DNA of 45,294 nt from Gemmatimonadota bacterium (GCA_002714465.1 PAXL01000025.1:1-45294); one strand, 5' to 3'. Shown: positions 1 through 8,752, numbered from the stretch's first letter. Notes: generated by a model not told the origin, from the sequence alone. Numbers and translations: made by a program.

Positions 1-529
1 GAAACAGCTCTGAGAGAAGAGGATCGTCTGGCTGCAGTTCCTCGAACCGCTGCCGTAAGCGATCGACCGTTGTCCTGAGATCCCCCATCTCCTGGTTCAC
101 GTCATACAGACGCGTGTAGAGCAGCTTGATCAGGTTCGCGAGGACGTGGTTCCCCATCTGGGGATCCTCTTCAAGCATTTCGTCGAGGGACTCGGCCTCA
201 AGAACCATAATGTCAGACGTGTCCTCTACGATAACTCGTGTCGACCGGATCTGTCCGGTAAACACCCCCATCTCACCGAGAACTCGGACAGGCATCTGGT
301 AGTCCAGCAGGTCACCTGACGCTGACTCCAGCCTCAGTCGGCCAGCTAGAAGAACGATGAGGCGCTCGTCGACCGCCCTAGGCTCGCTCAGAACGGTCCC
401 AGGGTTCACGGTCTCCCGCTTCCCCGCCTCGATGATCGCCTGAACCTGCGTATAATCAAGATCCTCGAACAGAGGGATATCGAGGAGTTTCTGTACCAGC
501 TTTACGTCGTCGGACAAGTCGTGCCTCAT
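1..529 (-). CDS. Cyclic nucleotide-binding domain protein (3' end outside window)
   Basis: This frame is open from an ATG at 529 to the window edge (176 codons), so the C-terminus is missing. The translation has the shape of a Crp/PKA-type cNMP-binding beta-roll: a leading helix with 'IPLFEDLDYTQVQAI' (about residues 18-32), a strand-rich core, 'VLGEMGVFTGQIRS' where the phosphate-binding cassette would be (about 80-93), and a closing helix. A polar helical stretch from about residue 140 looks like a coiled coil rather than an HTH. The usual E-(x)2-R of true cAMP binders is not obvious (GEMGVFTGQIR), so ligand binding is uncertain. It could be a membrane-channel or regulator tail; the missing end would decide. 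It is divergent from the M20 peptidase. Confidence 0.8.
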   Translation of the reverse strand, partial: MRHDLSDDVKLVQKLLDIPLFEDLDYTQVQAIIEAGKRETVNPGTVLSEPRAVDERLIVLLAGRLRLESASGDLLDYQMPVRVLGEMGVFTGQIRSTRVIVEDTSDIMVLEAESLDEMLEEDPQMGNHVLANLIKLLYTRLYDVNQEMGDLRTTVDRLRQRFEELQPDDPLLSELF

Positions 530-599
530 TCAAAATCGTCAGACACTTTGCGTGCGAGCAAAGAAAAGCTTCACCCTCGCGAAAGTCAAGCCGAGCCCC

Positions 600-642
600 T
601 CCACGTGGTGGAATTGACCCTGAATATGAGGTGACCTATATT
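600..642 (+). promoter_or_regulatory. Sigma-70-type promoter with adjacent palindrome, upstream of M20 peptidase
   Basis: TTGACC (614-619), a 17-bp spacer and TATATT (637-642) form a near-consensus promoter. The start site would lie near 649, giving a leader of about 28 nt before the ATG at 677. A perfect 5-3-5 inverted repeat, TCCAC-GTG-GTGGA (600-612), abuts the -35 box and could be a regulator site. The promoter covers the TTG at 641, so that earlier in-frame start cannot be used. Confidence 0.7.
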
Positions 643-676
643 GGCGCCCCACAACAAAACCGCCGGGAGAGATGGG

Positions 677-1795
677 ATGAATGTCGTCGACCTGACAGCC
701 GAATTCGTCAGCTACAACACCGTCAGCAACCTGAGCAACGCCAGGTGCTGCACCGCTATGGCGCGGAGAATGAAGCAGGCCGGACTCAAGATCGAGCGGC
801 TCGAGTATACTGACCCAAGGGGGGTCAAGAAGGTCTGCCTGGTCGGAAAAAAGGGGACGGGTAAAGGCGGGCTTGCGCTGATGGGCCACAACGATGTGGT
901 CCCCGCTGAAGGCTGGGCGTGGGACCCTTTTAAATTGACAAAGAAGAAGGGGCTACTTTACGGCAGAGGCAGCGCGGACATGAAAGGATCTGTAGCCTGC
1001 ATGATCGCCACGGCAGAACGCTTCGCGGAACGCGACCTCAAGCAGCCGATCTTCGTCGTGGTTACGGCCGACGAAGAGATCAACTGCGCGGGCGCAGACT
1101 GGGTTTACAAGCACTCGAAAAGCCTCAAGGGATGCAAATATGGCATTATCGGTGAGCCGACAATGCTCGACGTCGTCTACGCGCATAAGGGATCGTTCAA
1201 GGTCGACGCGCAGGCAAAAGGACTCGCGACTCACAGCAGCACGGGCAAAGGAACGAACGCCAACCACCTGATGATCCCGTTTCTGAACGACATCCTGACA
1301 CTCGGAAACAAGCTCAAGAATGATCGGCGGTATACAGACGATACCTTCACTCCACCCTACTCACCGTTCAACATTGTCTGGACCGACGGGAACACGGCAT
1401 CGAACATCACGGCAGAGCGGAGTGCAGCGCTCGTGAACACACGGCCGATCCCAGGTCACGACTGGGAGCCTATCAAGAAGCAGATCCGGACGCTCGCTAA
1501 GAAGCACGGCGTGAAGGCCACGATCACCGACAGTCTCATCCCGCTCAACACGCCGATCGAGTCACGCATCGTTCGGGAAGCGCTGTCCGTGACCGGCAAG
1601 CGGAAGGCGAAGACAGTCTCCTACGGTACGGACGGAATGATTTTCGGAAAATCCATGGAGTTGGTTGTCCTCGGCCCCGGCGACATCAGGCAGGCCCACA
1701 CAATCGACGAGTGGGTGGATCCGGATCAACTCAAGAAGGGCGTCGACGTGTTTGCTCAGATGGTCTCGCGGTTCTGTATCGAAGACCCGGCGTAG
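677..1795 (+). CDS. M20 family metallopeptidase (ArgE/DapE/succinyl-diaminopimelate desuccinylase-like)
   Basis: A 372-aa cytoplasmic zinc amidohydrolase that would cleave an N-acyl amino acid or dipeptide. The M20 signature is complete: 'GHNDVV' at 70-75 (metal ligand His71, catalytic Asp73), 'GRGSADMKGS' at 97-106 (bridging Asp101), 'TADEE' at 130-134 (general base and ligand glutamates), 'GEPT' further on, the dimerisation-domain 'KGLATHSS' motif, and a late His in 'QAHTIDEW'. Length fits the ArgE/DapE/CPG2 family. ATG 677 was chosen over TTG 641 because a GGAGAG ribosome site lies just upstream and a promoter -10 box covers 641. Substrate cannot be assigned; neighbours are not arginine or lysine biosynthesis genes. 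Confidence 0.9.
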   Translation: MNVVDLTAEFVSYNTVSNLSNARCCTAMARRMKQAGLKIERLEYTDPRGVKKVCLVGKKGTGKGGLALMGHNDVVPAEGWAWDPFKLTKKKGLLYGRGSADMKGSVACMIATAERFAERDLKQPIFVVVTADEEINCAGADWVYKHSKSLKGCKYGIIGEPTMLDVVYAHKGSFKVDAQAKGLATHSSTGKGTNANHLMIPFLNDILTLGNKLKNDRRYTDDTFTPPYSPFNIVWTDGNTASNITAERSAALVNTRPIPGHDWEPIKKQIRTLAKKHGVKATITDSLIPLNTPIESRIVREALSVTGKRKAKTVSYGTDGMIFGKSMELVVLGPGDIRQAHTIDEWVDPDQLKKGVDVFAQMVSRFCIEDPA

Positions 1796-1858
1796 CCCTC
1801 TCTCCACCCTGAGCATAATAGCGCGTCTGTACCGTGCTAGGACGAGTCAGGCGAGCGG

Positions 1859-1904
1859 GGCAGCAGGAGACCACACCAGCACCCAACTCCAAGACTGCCT
1901 TTTT
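1859..1904 (+). terminator. Weak terminator-like structure between convergent genes
   Basis: GGCAG (1859-1863) can pair with CTGCC (1895-1899), followed by TTTTT (1900-1904). The loop is long (31 nt), so this is only a weak candidate for ending M20 peptidase transcription. The rest of the 107-bp convergent gap 1796-1902 shows nothing else. Confidence 0.25.
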
Positions 1905-2799
1905 ATACACCCAGCTTGACGTTTGTGAGCTTTTGAATGGCTTTGCTAACGGCTGAGAAGTCGTCGGCACCGTGTCCGAGAGTGCTCGCGGCGGCATACA
2001 TTTGATACACGGCGGCAGTGATCGGGACCGGAATATCAAGTGATTTTCCCAAATCTACGCCGATTCCGATGTCTTTCTTCATCAGATCAAGCATGAAGCC
2101 AGGTGCGAACTGATCCTTGAGCAGAAAGTCGTTCGCCCGGATCTGAAACAGAGTCGAGTTACCCGAGCTGACACCGATAACAGCGCTCATGGCTTCGGGA
2201 TCTGCGCCTGCTTTCAAACCCAGCGTCAGTCCTTCGGCAATCATCGCCATATTCGCACCCCCGATCATCTGATTCACGATCTTGACCGTCTGCCCGACCC
2301 CCACATCACCGACATGGAAGATGTTGTCGGGGTTGCCCATGGCTTCGAAGATGCCCTGGCAGCGTTCGAAACCCTCCTTTGAACCGCCAGCGATGATTGT
2401 GAGTGTTCCGGCGATCGCACCGGTGTCTCCTCCGCTGACGGGGGCGTCCATCACGTGCACGCCCTTATCGCTCGCCCGGTCCGCAACCTCTCGAATCGTA
2501 AGCGGCGATATAGTGGACATGTCTACGATCAGGTTTCCCTCGCTTGCCCCCTCAAGGACACCTTGATCACCCAAGATCACCTCTCGCACGTGCGGATCCG
2601 CTGTCACGCAGGTGGCAATGATGTCGACCGCTTCAGCAACTTCTCGGCTAGAACCAACGGACTGACCACCCGCAGCGGTCACTTCATCGACGACCTCCTG
2701 CCGCCTCGCGTAGAACGTAAGGTCATATCCAGCCTTGATAATATTTAGCGCCATGGGCTTTCCCATGATGCCGAGCCCTACAAAACCGATCTTCTCCAT
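1903..2799 (-). CDS. NAD(P)-dependent 2-hydroxy-3-oxopropionate reductase / 3-hydroxyisobutyrate dehydrogenase family
   Basis: A 298-aa beta-hydroxyacid dehydrogenase. The N-terminal Rossmann motif 'GFVGLGIMGKPMA' (5-17) binds NAD(P); 'DAPVSGG' (118-124) is the substrate-binding signature; Lys173 in 'KIVNQM' is the family's catalytic lysine. Length matches GarR, GlxR and MmsB. GarR/GlxR reduce tartronate semialdehyde to D-glycerate and MmsB oxidises 3-hydroxyisobutyrate; sequence alone does not separate them. The neighbouring sugar-kinase and dehydrogenase pair favours sugar-acid metabolism (inference). AGGAG precedes the ATG at normal spacing. It is divergent from the FGGY kinase, so the two may share control in the ~127-bp gap. 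Confidence 0.88.
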   Translation of the reverse strand: MEKIGFVGLGIMGKPMALNIIKAGYDLTFYARRQEVVDEVTAAGGQSVGSSREVAEAVDIIATCVTADPHVREVILGDQGVLEGASEGNLIVDMSTISPLTIREVADRASDKGVHVMDAPVSGGDTGAIAGTLTIIAGGSKEGFERCQGIFEAMGNPDNIFHVGDVGVGQTVKIVNQMIGGANMAMIAEGLTLGLKAGADPEAMSAVIGVSSGNSTLFQIRANDFLLKDQFAPGFMLDLMKKDIGIGVDLGKSLDIPVPITAAVYQMYAAASTLGHGADDFSAVSKAIQKLTNVKLGV

Positions 2800-2892
2800 C
2801 TTTATCTCCTCTTTAGTTTAGTTGGTGATCCAGCTAGCGCGAATGGCCTTGAGAGCTTCTGCTGAGCAACCGCAACTCGAAGCATTCGTGAT

Positions 2893-2920
2893 TTCACCTT
2901 ACCCAGAACCGTGTTATGCT
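2893..2920 (+). promoter_or_regulatory. Candidate promoter giving a leaderless FGGY kinase mRNA
   Basis: TTCACC (2893-2898), a 16-bp spacer and TATGCT (2915-2920) resemble a sigma-70 promoter. The predicted start falls at about 2926-2928, essentially on the A of the ATG at 2927. No purine-rich ribosome site precedes that ATG, consistent with leaderless translation. Each box matches the consensus only moderately. Confidence 0.4.
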
Positions 2921-2926
2921 GTCTCC

Positions 2927-4441
2927 ATGGAATCGAATCCCCTTATCGCAGGCCTGGATGTCGGAACAACGAACGTCAAGGCCCTGATCGCAGAACCGAA
3001 CGGGCACGTCTTGGCAACAGCATCGGTACCCACACCGACAAATCATCCGCAGCCAGGCTGGGCGCACTACGAGCCTGAAGACATCTGGTCCTCGGCCTGC
3101 CAAGCTCTGCGTCAGGCCACATCTAAGGTTCCGGAGCCCGATCGGATCGCGGGAATCGCGGTTGCCAGCATTGGAGAAACAGCATTCCCCGTCAATCAAG
3201 CAGGCCAGACAACATTCCCGGGAATCGCATGGTATGACACACGTGCACGAACGCAATGCGATTGGCTTGTGGAGCATATCGGGGCCGAAAGGATATACGC
3301 AACGTGCAGGATGTCGATTCAGCCGATCTACGGATTATGCAAGATGCTCTGGCTCAGGGACAACGAACCTCGAGCATTCTATGATGCTGTATGCTGGCTG
3401 AACACGGCAGACTACGTTGCTTTTAGGCTGTCAGGTGAGAAGGCAACAGACCCGTCACTCGCCTCTCGTGCGCTTCTGTTCGATGTCGATAGATTCGCTT
3501 GGGCTAGAAGCCTGCTCGAAGACTGTGGTCTCTCACCCGAATTGCTGGCGCCTTTACATCGGAGCGGCACCGCTATCGGCACGGTTCTTCCCGATGTGGC
3601 CGAGGCGACGGGGATACCCTCTTCGGCGCAGGTCTCAACTGGAGGCCATGACCACGTCGTCGGCGCGCTTGGCGTCGGTGTGACAGAACCGGGAACAGTT
3701 CTCAATTCGCTCGGTACCGCTGAGGCTTTGTTCCTCCCCATCCTATCTCCTCTAAACAGGCCCGAGATGGCCCAAAAGGGCTACAGTGTAGGGGGGCACG
3801 TCGCGTGGGATCGCTTCTACGCGATCGGCGGACTCTACTCGTCGGGCGGAAGCGTTAACTGGGTCAAGAGTCTGTTGGGAGATCTCAATCACCGGACGCT
3901 ACTGGAGTCGGCATCTAACGTAGAACCAGGAAGCCTCGGTGTCCTGTTCCTACCTCATCTACGTATTGCGAACCCACCATTCGGCGATGCACCCTCAAGA
4001 GGGGCATTTGTCGGCCTTTCGGGAGATGTAGACAAAGGTATTCTCTACAGAGCGGTGCTTGAGGGAATTGCGATGGAAGCCAAGCTCTGTCTTGGCGGAC
4101 TCCTCGATTACGCGGAACTCGAAAACCCCGACCGTATCATCGCAATCGGTGGTTCGACCCGGAACGACCTGCTTATGCAGATCAAGGCGAGCGTGTATGA
4201 CAGAGCAATCACGGTCTCCAGTGTTGAGGAAGGCACCGCGCTTGGCGCTGCCCTCTTGGGTGGGCTTGGCGCCGGTGTTTACTCAGATCTGGAAGACATA
4301 TCGACAACGGTCGAGCGACGGACTAGGACTATAGAGTCCGATCCAGGCTTGGTCAGTCGGTATGCTGAGCTTTTTGAGACCTACGCTCAGGTATATCCGT
4401 CCCTCAAAGAACTTAACTCACAAATCGACGCAAACCGCTGA
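2927..4441 (+). CDS. FGGY-family carbohydrate kinase (xylulokinase-like)
   Basis: A 504-aa cytoplasmic sugar kinase of two actin-like domains that would phosphorylate a ketose, polyol or similar with ATP. The N-terminal phosphate loop 'GLDVGTTNVKALI' opens the protein; 'QPGWAHYEP' shortly after is typical of XylB/GlpK relatives. 'GGHDHVVGALGVG' carries the expected catalytic Asp. The C-terminal ATP-binding 'IAIGGSTRNDLLMQ' and the 'EGTALGAALLGG' region are present. Length matches xylulokinase. The frame stays open back to 2822 (TTG), but family homology begins at ATG 2927, so this start was chosen. It is followed after 13 bp by a Gfo/Idh/MocA gene, presumably co-transcribed. The exact sugar is unknown. 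Confidence 0.9.
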   Translation: MESNPLIAGLDVGTTNVKALIAEPNGHVLATASVPTPTNHPQPGWAHYEPEDIWSSACQALRQATSKVPEPDRIAGIAVASIGETAFPVNQAGQTTFPGIAWYDTRARTQCDWLVEHIGAERIYATCRMSIQPIYGLCKMLWLRDNEPRAFYDAVCWLNTADYVAFRLSGEKATDPSLASRALLFDVDRFAWARSLLEDCGLSPELLAPLHRSGTAIGTVLPDVAEATGIPSSAQVSTGGHDHVVGALGVGVTEPGTVLNSLGTAEALFLPILSPLNRPEMAQKGYSVGGHVAWDRFYAIGGLYSSGGSVNWVKSLLGDLNHRTLLESASNVEPGSLGVLFLPHLRIANPPFGDAPSRGAFVGLSGDVDKGILYRAVLEGIAMEAKLCLGGLLDYAELENPDRIIAIGGSTRNDLLMQIKASVYDRAITVSSVEEGTALGAALLGGLGAGVYSDLEDISTTVERRTRTIESDPGLVSRYAELFETYAQVYPSLKELNSQIDANR

Positions 4442-4454
4442 ACAGGGAGACCCC

Positions 4455-5441
4455 ATGGAAGACATTCAATGCGCAATCGTTGGATACGGAGGGATCGCCG
4501 CCTTCCACGCCGACGCAATAGAACAGGTCGAGGGCGCTCGAATCAAAACCGTCGTGGGCAGACGACAGGAACCAACCGAGGCGTTCGCCAGAAAACGACG
4601 TGCAGAATCCTGGACGATCGACTATTCAGAGATGCTGAAGGACGATGGCATCGATGCCGTCATCATCACTAGTCCCTCGGAGCTGCACTTCAACCAGACA
4701 TCAGCAGCAATCGAATCAGGCAAACACGTCCTGGTCGAGATCCCTATGGCTATGTCGCACAAGGGCGCACGCACGATTGCGGGCCAAGCGAGGAAGGCCG
4801 ACCGGAAAGTAATGGTTGCGCACACGCGTCGATTCGATGGTGTTGGAGTATTCACGAAGGAATTCATCGCGTCCGGAAAGACCGGTGCGATCTACCAGCA
4901 CCACGTGATGAGCTGCTGGTTGCGTCACCAGAACATAGGCTGGACGGGATACCAGAGAAGCTGGACAGACGATGTTCTGTTCCATCACGGTTGCCACTCG
5001 GTCGATTTTTCGCAGTGGACAATCGACTCGGACATCCGGCGCGTGGTTGGCGAACTGGCGCCTTTGAACACGGTCAACGGCACATCGATGGACTTCAGCA
5101 TGCTGATCCGCTATGCGAACGAAACGATCGCGACCATCAGCCTCTCTTACAACGCGCATCAACCCTTTAGAGCGAATCGCTACAGCTGCGAAAACGGGTC
5201 TCTCGAGATCGAAGGCAAAATCGTGCGGTTCAATGGCGAGTCCGTCTTCGAGACACCCGCGAATCCGGAAGATGGTGTGCTAGTACAGGATCGTGAATTC
5301 TTCGATGCCATCCGCGAAAACCGTCAGCCTTCGTGCAACGCAGATGATGCACTTAGGGCCCTGCGTCCCCTTCAGCAGGTGTATGACCAGGCCTTGACGG
5401 CCGAAGGGTCAAAACGCTACAAGAGGCCCTGGGACCTTTAA
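4455..5441 (+). CDS. Gfo/Idh/MocA family oxidoreductase lacking the usual catalytic lysine
   Basis: A 328-aa protein with an N-terminal Rossmann domain ('AIVGYGGIAAFHADAI') and a C-terminal alpha/beta dehydrogenase domain. Members oxidise or reduce sugars, inositols or related cyclitols with NAD(P). The family 'EKP' motif, whose Lys is normally catalytic, reads 'VEIPMA' here, so the lysine is isoleucine. Later elements such as 'FHHGCHSVDFSQW' match the substrate-binding helix of the family. ATG 4455 was chosen because AGGGAG lies just upstream and the Rossmann strand starts immediately; the frame is open further upstream inside the kinase. It probably acts on the same compound as the kinase, or serves as an isomerase/hydrolase-type variant (inference). 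Confidence 0.87.
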   Translation: MEDIQCAIVGYGGIAAFHADAIEQVEGARIKTVVGRRQEPTEAFARKRRAESWTIDYSEMLKDDGIDAVIITSPSELHFNQTSAAIESGKHVLVEIPMAMSHKGARTIAGQARKADRKVMVAHTRRFDGVGVFTKEFIASGKTGAIYQHHVMSCWLRHQNIGWTGYQRSWTDDVLFHHGCHSVDFSQWTIDSDIRRVVGELAPLNTVNGTSMDFSMLIRYANETIATISLSYNAHQPFRANRYSCENGSLEIEGKIVRFNGESVFETPANPEDGVLVQDREFFDAIRENRQPSCNADDALRALRPLQQVYDQALTAEGSKRYKRPWDL

Positions 5442-5492
5442 AGGGCAGCTGAAAATGGTCGAGATGACTTGATTTCCTCACCCGTGCATCCC

Positions 5493-6329
5493 CTACATCT
5501 CTATTCTCAGATCCGATCCGATTGATCGCAGGTGGACAGCTGCTTCGGCATACGCTGCCTCCCCCTTCAGATGCTCAAGCATGATCGGAATGTCAGGTCC
5601 CAATTTATCCAACTCAGTCAAATACACCTGATAATCCAGGTTACCCTGGCCAGGTGCGATTTCGTCAAGATGAACGGTCAGCTCGGACGACATGATGATG
5701 TCCTTTGCGTGACAGCTCACTACGCGATTGCCCAGCTTCCGAAAGCTATCCTTCAGCAGCTCACCCGTGTGATAGTATCGGCCAGGTGAAGTGACGATGT
5801 TCACAGGATCGAAGTGAACACCACAGCTATCGCGATCGATTGCTTTCAAGAGGTCCAAATACGAATCGACCGAATCCGGATACAGCCAAGGCATGGTTTC
5901 AATCGCATAGACCGCTCGCTTCGGCTTGACCCCATCCACGATCTCGCGTACTGACGCCACAATCAGATCGAAGGTATCCGCCGTCAGATTGTCAGGATGA
6001 CAGTCTGCCCATCCGTCTCCACGTGACCCGGTGACATTAACTGCACAATTGGCATCGATCTCATCAGCCAGTGATAGTTTCGCCTGACAGTTCGAGATGC
6101 CCGTTGCCCGTTTATCGTCATCTGGACTGATTGGATTGTTCCCGAATGCGCCGACCTCGGCTATCAGGATAGCTGCATCCTTGGCGGCTTTTCTATAAGC
6201 TGCGACCTCTTGGCTGTCGTCCCCGGACTTGATCGGACAGAAAGCGGCGCGATACCCCAGTCGCCTGATCGCTTCAACCCAGGCCTCGGGACTGCTTGTA
6301 TCGCCAAAGACAGGCCCTCCGAGCCTCAT
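5493..6329 (-). CDS. Sugar phosphate isomerase/epimerase (xylose isomerase-like TIM barrel)
   Basis: A 278-aa protein of the AP-endonuclease-2/xylose isomerase-like TIM-barrel family. Four likely metal ligands sit where expected: Glu144 ('AIETMPW'), Asp174 ('VHFDPVN'), His207 ('SCHAKD') and Glu252 ('MLEHLKG'). Members isomerise or epimerise sugars, keto-inositols or similar. It is the last gene of the ten-gene minus operon, 18 bp after the aldo/keto reductase. It is convergent with the Gfo/Idh/MocA gene ending at 5441. A second, only distantly similar barrel lies at 10083-10910, so the operon carries two of these enzymes. Confidence 0.85.
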   Translation of the reverse strand: MRLGGPVFGDTSSPEAWVEAIRRLGYRAAFCPIKSGDDSQEVAAYRKAAKDAAILIAEVGAFGNNPISPDDDKRATGISNCQAKLSLADEIDANCAVNVTGSRGDGWADCHPDNLTADTFDLIVASVREIVDGVKPKRAVYAIETMPWLYPDSVDSYLDLLKAIDRDSCGVHFDPVNIVTSPGRYYHTGELLKDSFRKLGNRVVSCHAKDIIMSSELTVHLDEIAPGQGNLDYQVYLTELDKLGPDIPIMLEHLKGEAAYAEAAVHLRSIGSDLRIEM

Positions 6330-6347
6330 TCGTTGTCTCTTTTCACG

Positions 6348-7280
6348 TCAGTTTCCCATGATTCCACTGATCTTCGCAAGGGCCTTCTCGGACAGAACAG
6401 CGCACCCGGCCTCTGCGTTGGTGGCCGCCTGATCTGCGCTCTTCGCACCGGGGATCACGACCGAGACGGCCGGATTCGATATAACATACTGGAGCGCAAG
6501 CTGAACCATCCCCTTCCCCGGCGACGCGATGTCTTTTAACCTGTCCACTCTCTCAATCGTCGACTCGTAGTTCGCCTGAGCTTCGGCATCTTCGTGCATG
6601 ACGACTCGGACCGTGTCGGTGAACCGAGTCATCTTGTCGTATCGACCGGACAGCAGCCCTTTGGCGAGCGGCCCTCTCACCATCACCCCAATATCGTTCT
6701 CCTGACAATAGGGCAGAAACTCAGCCTCGGGTTTCCGGTTTAGGATAGAATAGTCGACCTGCACAACGCTGCAGTTCCCCTCCGTGTTGAATCGCTTCAG
6801 TACATCTAGGCTATTTGTAGAAATGCCATACGATCGAATCCGCCCCTCTCCAAGCAGGGCTTCAAAACCTTCGATGTATACTGATGGATCTTCGATATCT
6901 CCCTCGTGGCAGAGGACGACATCCAGCCAATCGGTACTCAACCGGTGAAGGGATGCGTGTATGCAGAGACGGATCACATCAGCACCCGTGCGTGAAAGCT
7001 CGGCGTTCGTCCGCTTTCCCCAGTTCCCTGTCTTGCTGACAACCGTCACCTGATGGCGAATTCCGGATAGCCCCCGCCCGAGTCGCTCCTCGGAAAGCCC
7101 GTTCGGGATTCCATAAGACTCGGCTGTATCGAAGAGCGTTATGCCATTGTCAAAGGCGCTTCGGATCGTTGCCTGTGCCGTATCCTCGTCGATCTTACCC
7201 CACTGGTTCCCGATATTCCACGTGCCCAGCCCCACGACCGAGCAAGGAATCCTCGTCTTCCCAAGCATCTTCGTTAACAT
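6348..7280 (-). CDS. Aldo/keto reductase
   Basis: A 310-aa (beta/alpha)8 NADPH-dependent reductase. The catalytic tetrad is visible: Asp51 and Tyr56 in 'FDTAESYG', Lys83 in 'VSKTG' and His124 in 'LCHEGD'. The C-terminal 'VVIPGAKSADQAATNAEA' is the cofactor-binding signature. It is most like the AKR11-13/YajO/YhdN group acting on sugars or small aldehydes. An AAGGTGA ribosome site precedes the first ATG (7280); a second in-frame ATG four codons later is less well placed. Spacing is 22 bp from the GNAT gene and 18 bp to the isomerase, so it is within the operon. Substrate unknown. Confidence 0.88.
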   Translation of the reverse strand: MLTKMLGKTRIPCSVVGLGTWNIGNQWGKIDEDTAQATIRSAFDNGITLFDTAESYGIPNGLSEERLGRGLSGIRHQVTVVSKTGNWGKRTNAELSRTGADVIRLCIHASLHRLSTDWLDVVLCHEGDIEDPSVYIEGFEALLGEGRIRSYGISTNSLDVLKRFNTEGNCSVVQVDYSILNRKPEAEFLPYCQENDIGVMVRGPLAKGLLSGRYDKMTRFTDTVRVVMHEDAEAQANYESTIERVDRLKDIASPGKGMVQLALQYVISNPAVSVVIPGAKSADQAATNAEAGCAVLSEKALAKISGIMGN

Positions 7281-7302
7281 CCAGCTTCACCTTTCGGCCA
7301 GT

Positions 7303-7782
7303 TCAGAAATTCAGTCGCATCTCGTAGGAAGGGAATCGTCCATCGACCTCTCGGGTTCGGACGAACCCGACCTTCTGATAGAGGGCCTGCCCCCGAGCGT
7401 TGTCTTGGTTAACGGTAAGCCGAACGCCCGTTTTCTCAACTGACCGCGCAACCTCGATGGAAATCTGCATCAGATGCCGGCCCACCCCGCGGCCCTGCCA
7501 GTCGTCCGCAACACAGATCCCCAGCGTCGGCACGTCCCGATTGAGTTGCTCCAGCCAGACATACCCGACCACGTCATCCGCCATATTAAGAGCTAAGTGA
7601 CAGAGTATCTCAGAATCTCTCGCAACGGCCAATCCGGATTCCGGCCCTAGCTCGTATGGATGAAAGTAACAGTAGGTTTTCTCACCGCAGCGTTCGAGCA
7701 TCGCACCGATCGCGTCCCCGTCATCCTCTCGCTTCTCGCGGATGCGAAGGAGGTCGCCGGACGACAGCCGAAACTCATTCAT
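7303..7782 (-). CDS. GNAT family N-acetyltransferase
   Basis: A 159-aa protein with the GNAT fold. Motif A 'VADDWQGRGVGRHLM' (91-105) holds the acetyl-CoA pyrophosphate loop Q/R-x-x-G-x-G. The C-terminal 'NQDNARGQALYQKVGF' is motif B. The start was set at ATG 7782, which overlaps the stop of the upstream Gfo/Idh/MocA gene by 8 nt; the frame extends further up, but that part lies inside the upstream gene. No ribosome site of its own is visible, so translational coupling is likely. The acceptor is unknown; within this operon an amino sugar would be a reasonable guess (inference). Confidence 0.82.
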   Translation of the reverse strand: MNEFRLSSGDLLRIREKREDDGDAIGAMLERCGEKTYCYFHPYELGPESGLAVARDSEILCHLALNMADDVVGYVWLEQLNRDVPTLGICVADDWQGRGVGRHLMQISIEVARSVEKTGVRLTVNQDNARGQALYQKVGFVRTREVDGRFPSYEMRLNF

Positions 7783-8752
7783 CGGCGACAGTCGCGATTC
7801 GCTGTTCCGTATCCGACCTGTAGGCCGCATCCGTCACCTGAAGACACCGAAGCCCATCTAGCCCAGAAGCGATCGGGACGTCCCCTGACCCAACACAGCG
7901 ACCAAAGTCGCTGAGCAGACCGCTGTAATAGTCCGGAAATACCACATCCTCTTCCGTCATTTCGTCTCCAGTAACGATCCGCAGCTTATTCCCTAAGAAC
8001 AGCGATCCCTCGGACCCATATACCTCGAGGACATTACCGCCAGAAGGAACCGTACACGTTGCAGTCAGCGTGCCGTGGACACCCGATTCGAACTCGACAA
8101 GCGTGTGAGCCGTTTCTTCGACAGGCCAAGAGAAGACACGATGCGACCCCATGTAAGCCACCTTCGTGATGTCCCCAAGGAGGTATCGGAACAGATCAAG
8201 ATAGTGCGTAGCCACATCTACAAGCGTGCCGCCTCCACTCTGGGCTGGGTCAAGCCGCCATTCCGAGGCGTCGCGAGGGGTCCACTTTGCCAGATGCGCT
8301 CGAATCTCGACGATCGTCCCGAATCGTCCGTCTCTGATGTGCTCACGGATCCTTTGGTAAATTTCCCAGCCCCTCAGGACAAAGCACACGCCCAAGACGA
8401 CACCTGCCTCTTCACACACCCGGATCATCTGGGAGCATTCTTCAGCACTCATAGCCATCGGTTTCTCACACAAGACCTGCTTGCCCGCCCGGGCAGACGC
8501 TAGCGTGTGTGCCAAGTTGAGGTTCACAGGACTCGACACATAAACGGCATTGACACCAGCATCCGCGATCAAATCTTCTGCTGATGTGTGAGCGCGTTCT
8601 GCGCCAAAGTCAGCAGCAAGATCCTCGGCTCTGCTCTTATTCCGCACCATCAGAGCCGCGATCTCGTGGCCCTCAAGCGATTGGATAGCGGGCAAAACGC
8701 GTCGCCGAGCAACCGAGCCTGCACCGAGTATTCCCCACCGCACGTCAGACAC
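7775..8752 (-). CDS. Gfo/Idh/MocA family oxidoreductase
   Basis: A 325-aa NAD(P)-dependent dehydrogenase. The Rossmann motif 'GILGAGSVARRRVLPAI' opens the protein and the intact 'CEKPMAMS' motif supplies the catalytic Lys. 'GGGTLVDVATHYLDLFRYL' is the substrate-binding helix containing the conserved Asp-x3-His. The start is GTG at 8752, preceded by a purine-rich stretch, and overlaps the end of the larger Gfo/Idh/MocA gene by 8 nt. It likely acts on the same sugar or cyclitol pathway as the next gene; paired Gfo/Idh/MocA enzymes often perform successive oxidation and reduction steps (family knowledge; the application here is inference). Confidence 0.9.
   Translation of the reverse strand: MSDVRWGILGAGSVARRRVLPAIQSLEGHEIAALMVRNKSRAEDLAADFGAERAHTSAEDLIADAGVNAVYVSSPVNLNLAHTLASARAGKQVLCEKPMAMSAEECSQMIRVCEEAGVVLGVCFVLRGWEIYQRIREHIRDGRFGTIVEIRAHLAKWTPRDASEWRLDPAQSGGGTLVDVATHYLDLFRYLLGDITKVAYMGSHRVFSWPVEETAHTLVEFESGVHGTLTATCTVPSGGNVLEVYGSEGSLFLGNKLRIVTGDEMTEEDVVFPDYYSGLLSDFGRCVGSGDVPIASGLDGLRCLQVTDAAYRSDTEQRIATVADE

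Noticed and set aside
641..676. TTG 641 as the M20 peptidase start
   Set aside because: It lies on the -10 box of a strong promoter, and ATG 677 has a ribosome site and matches the family N-terminus.
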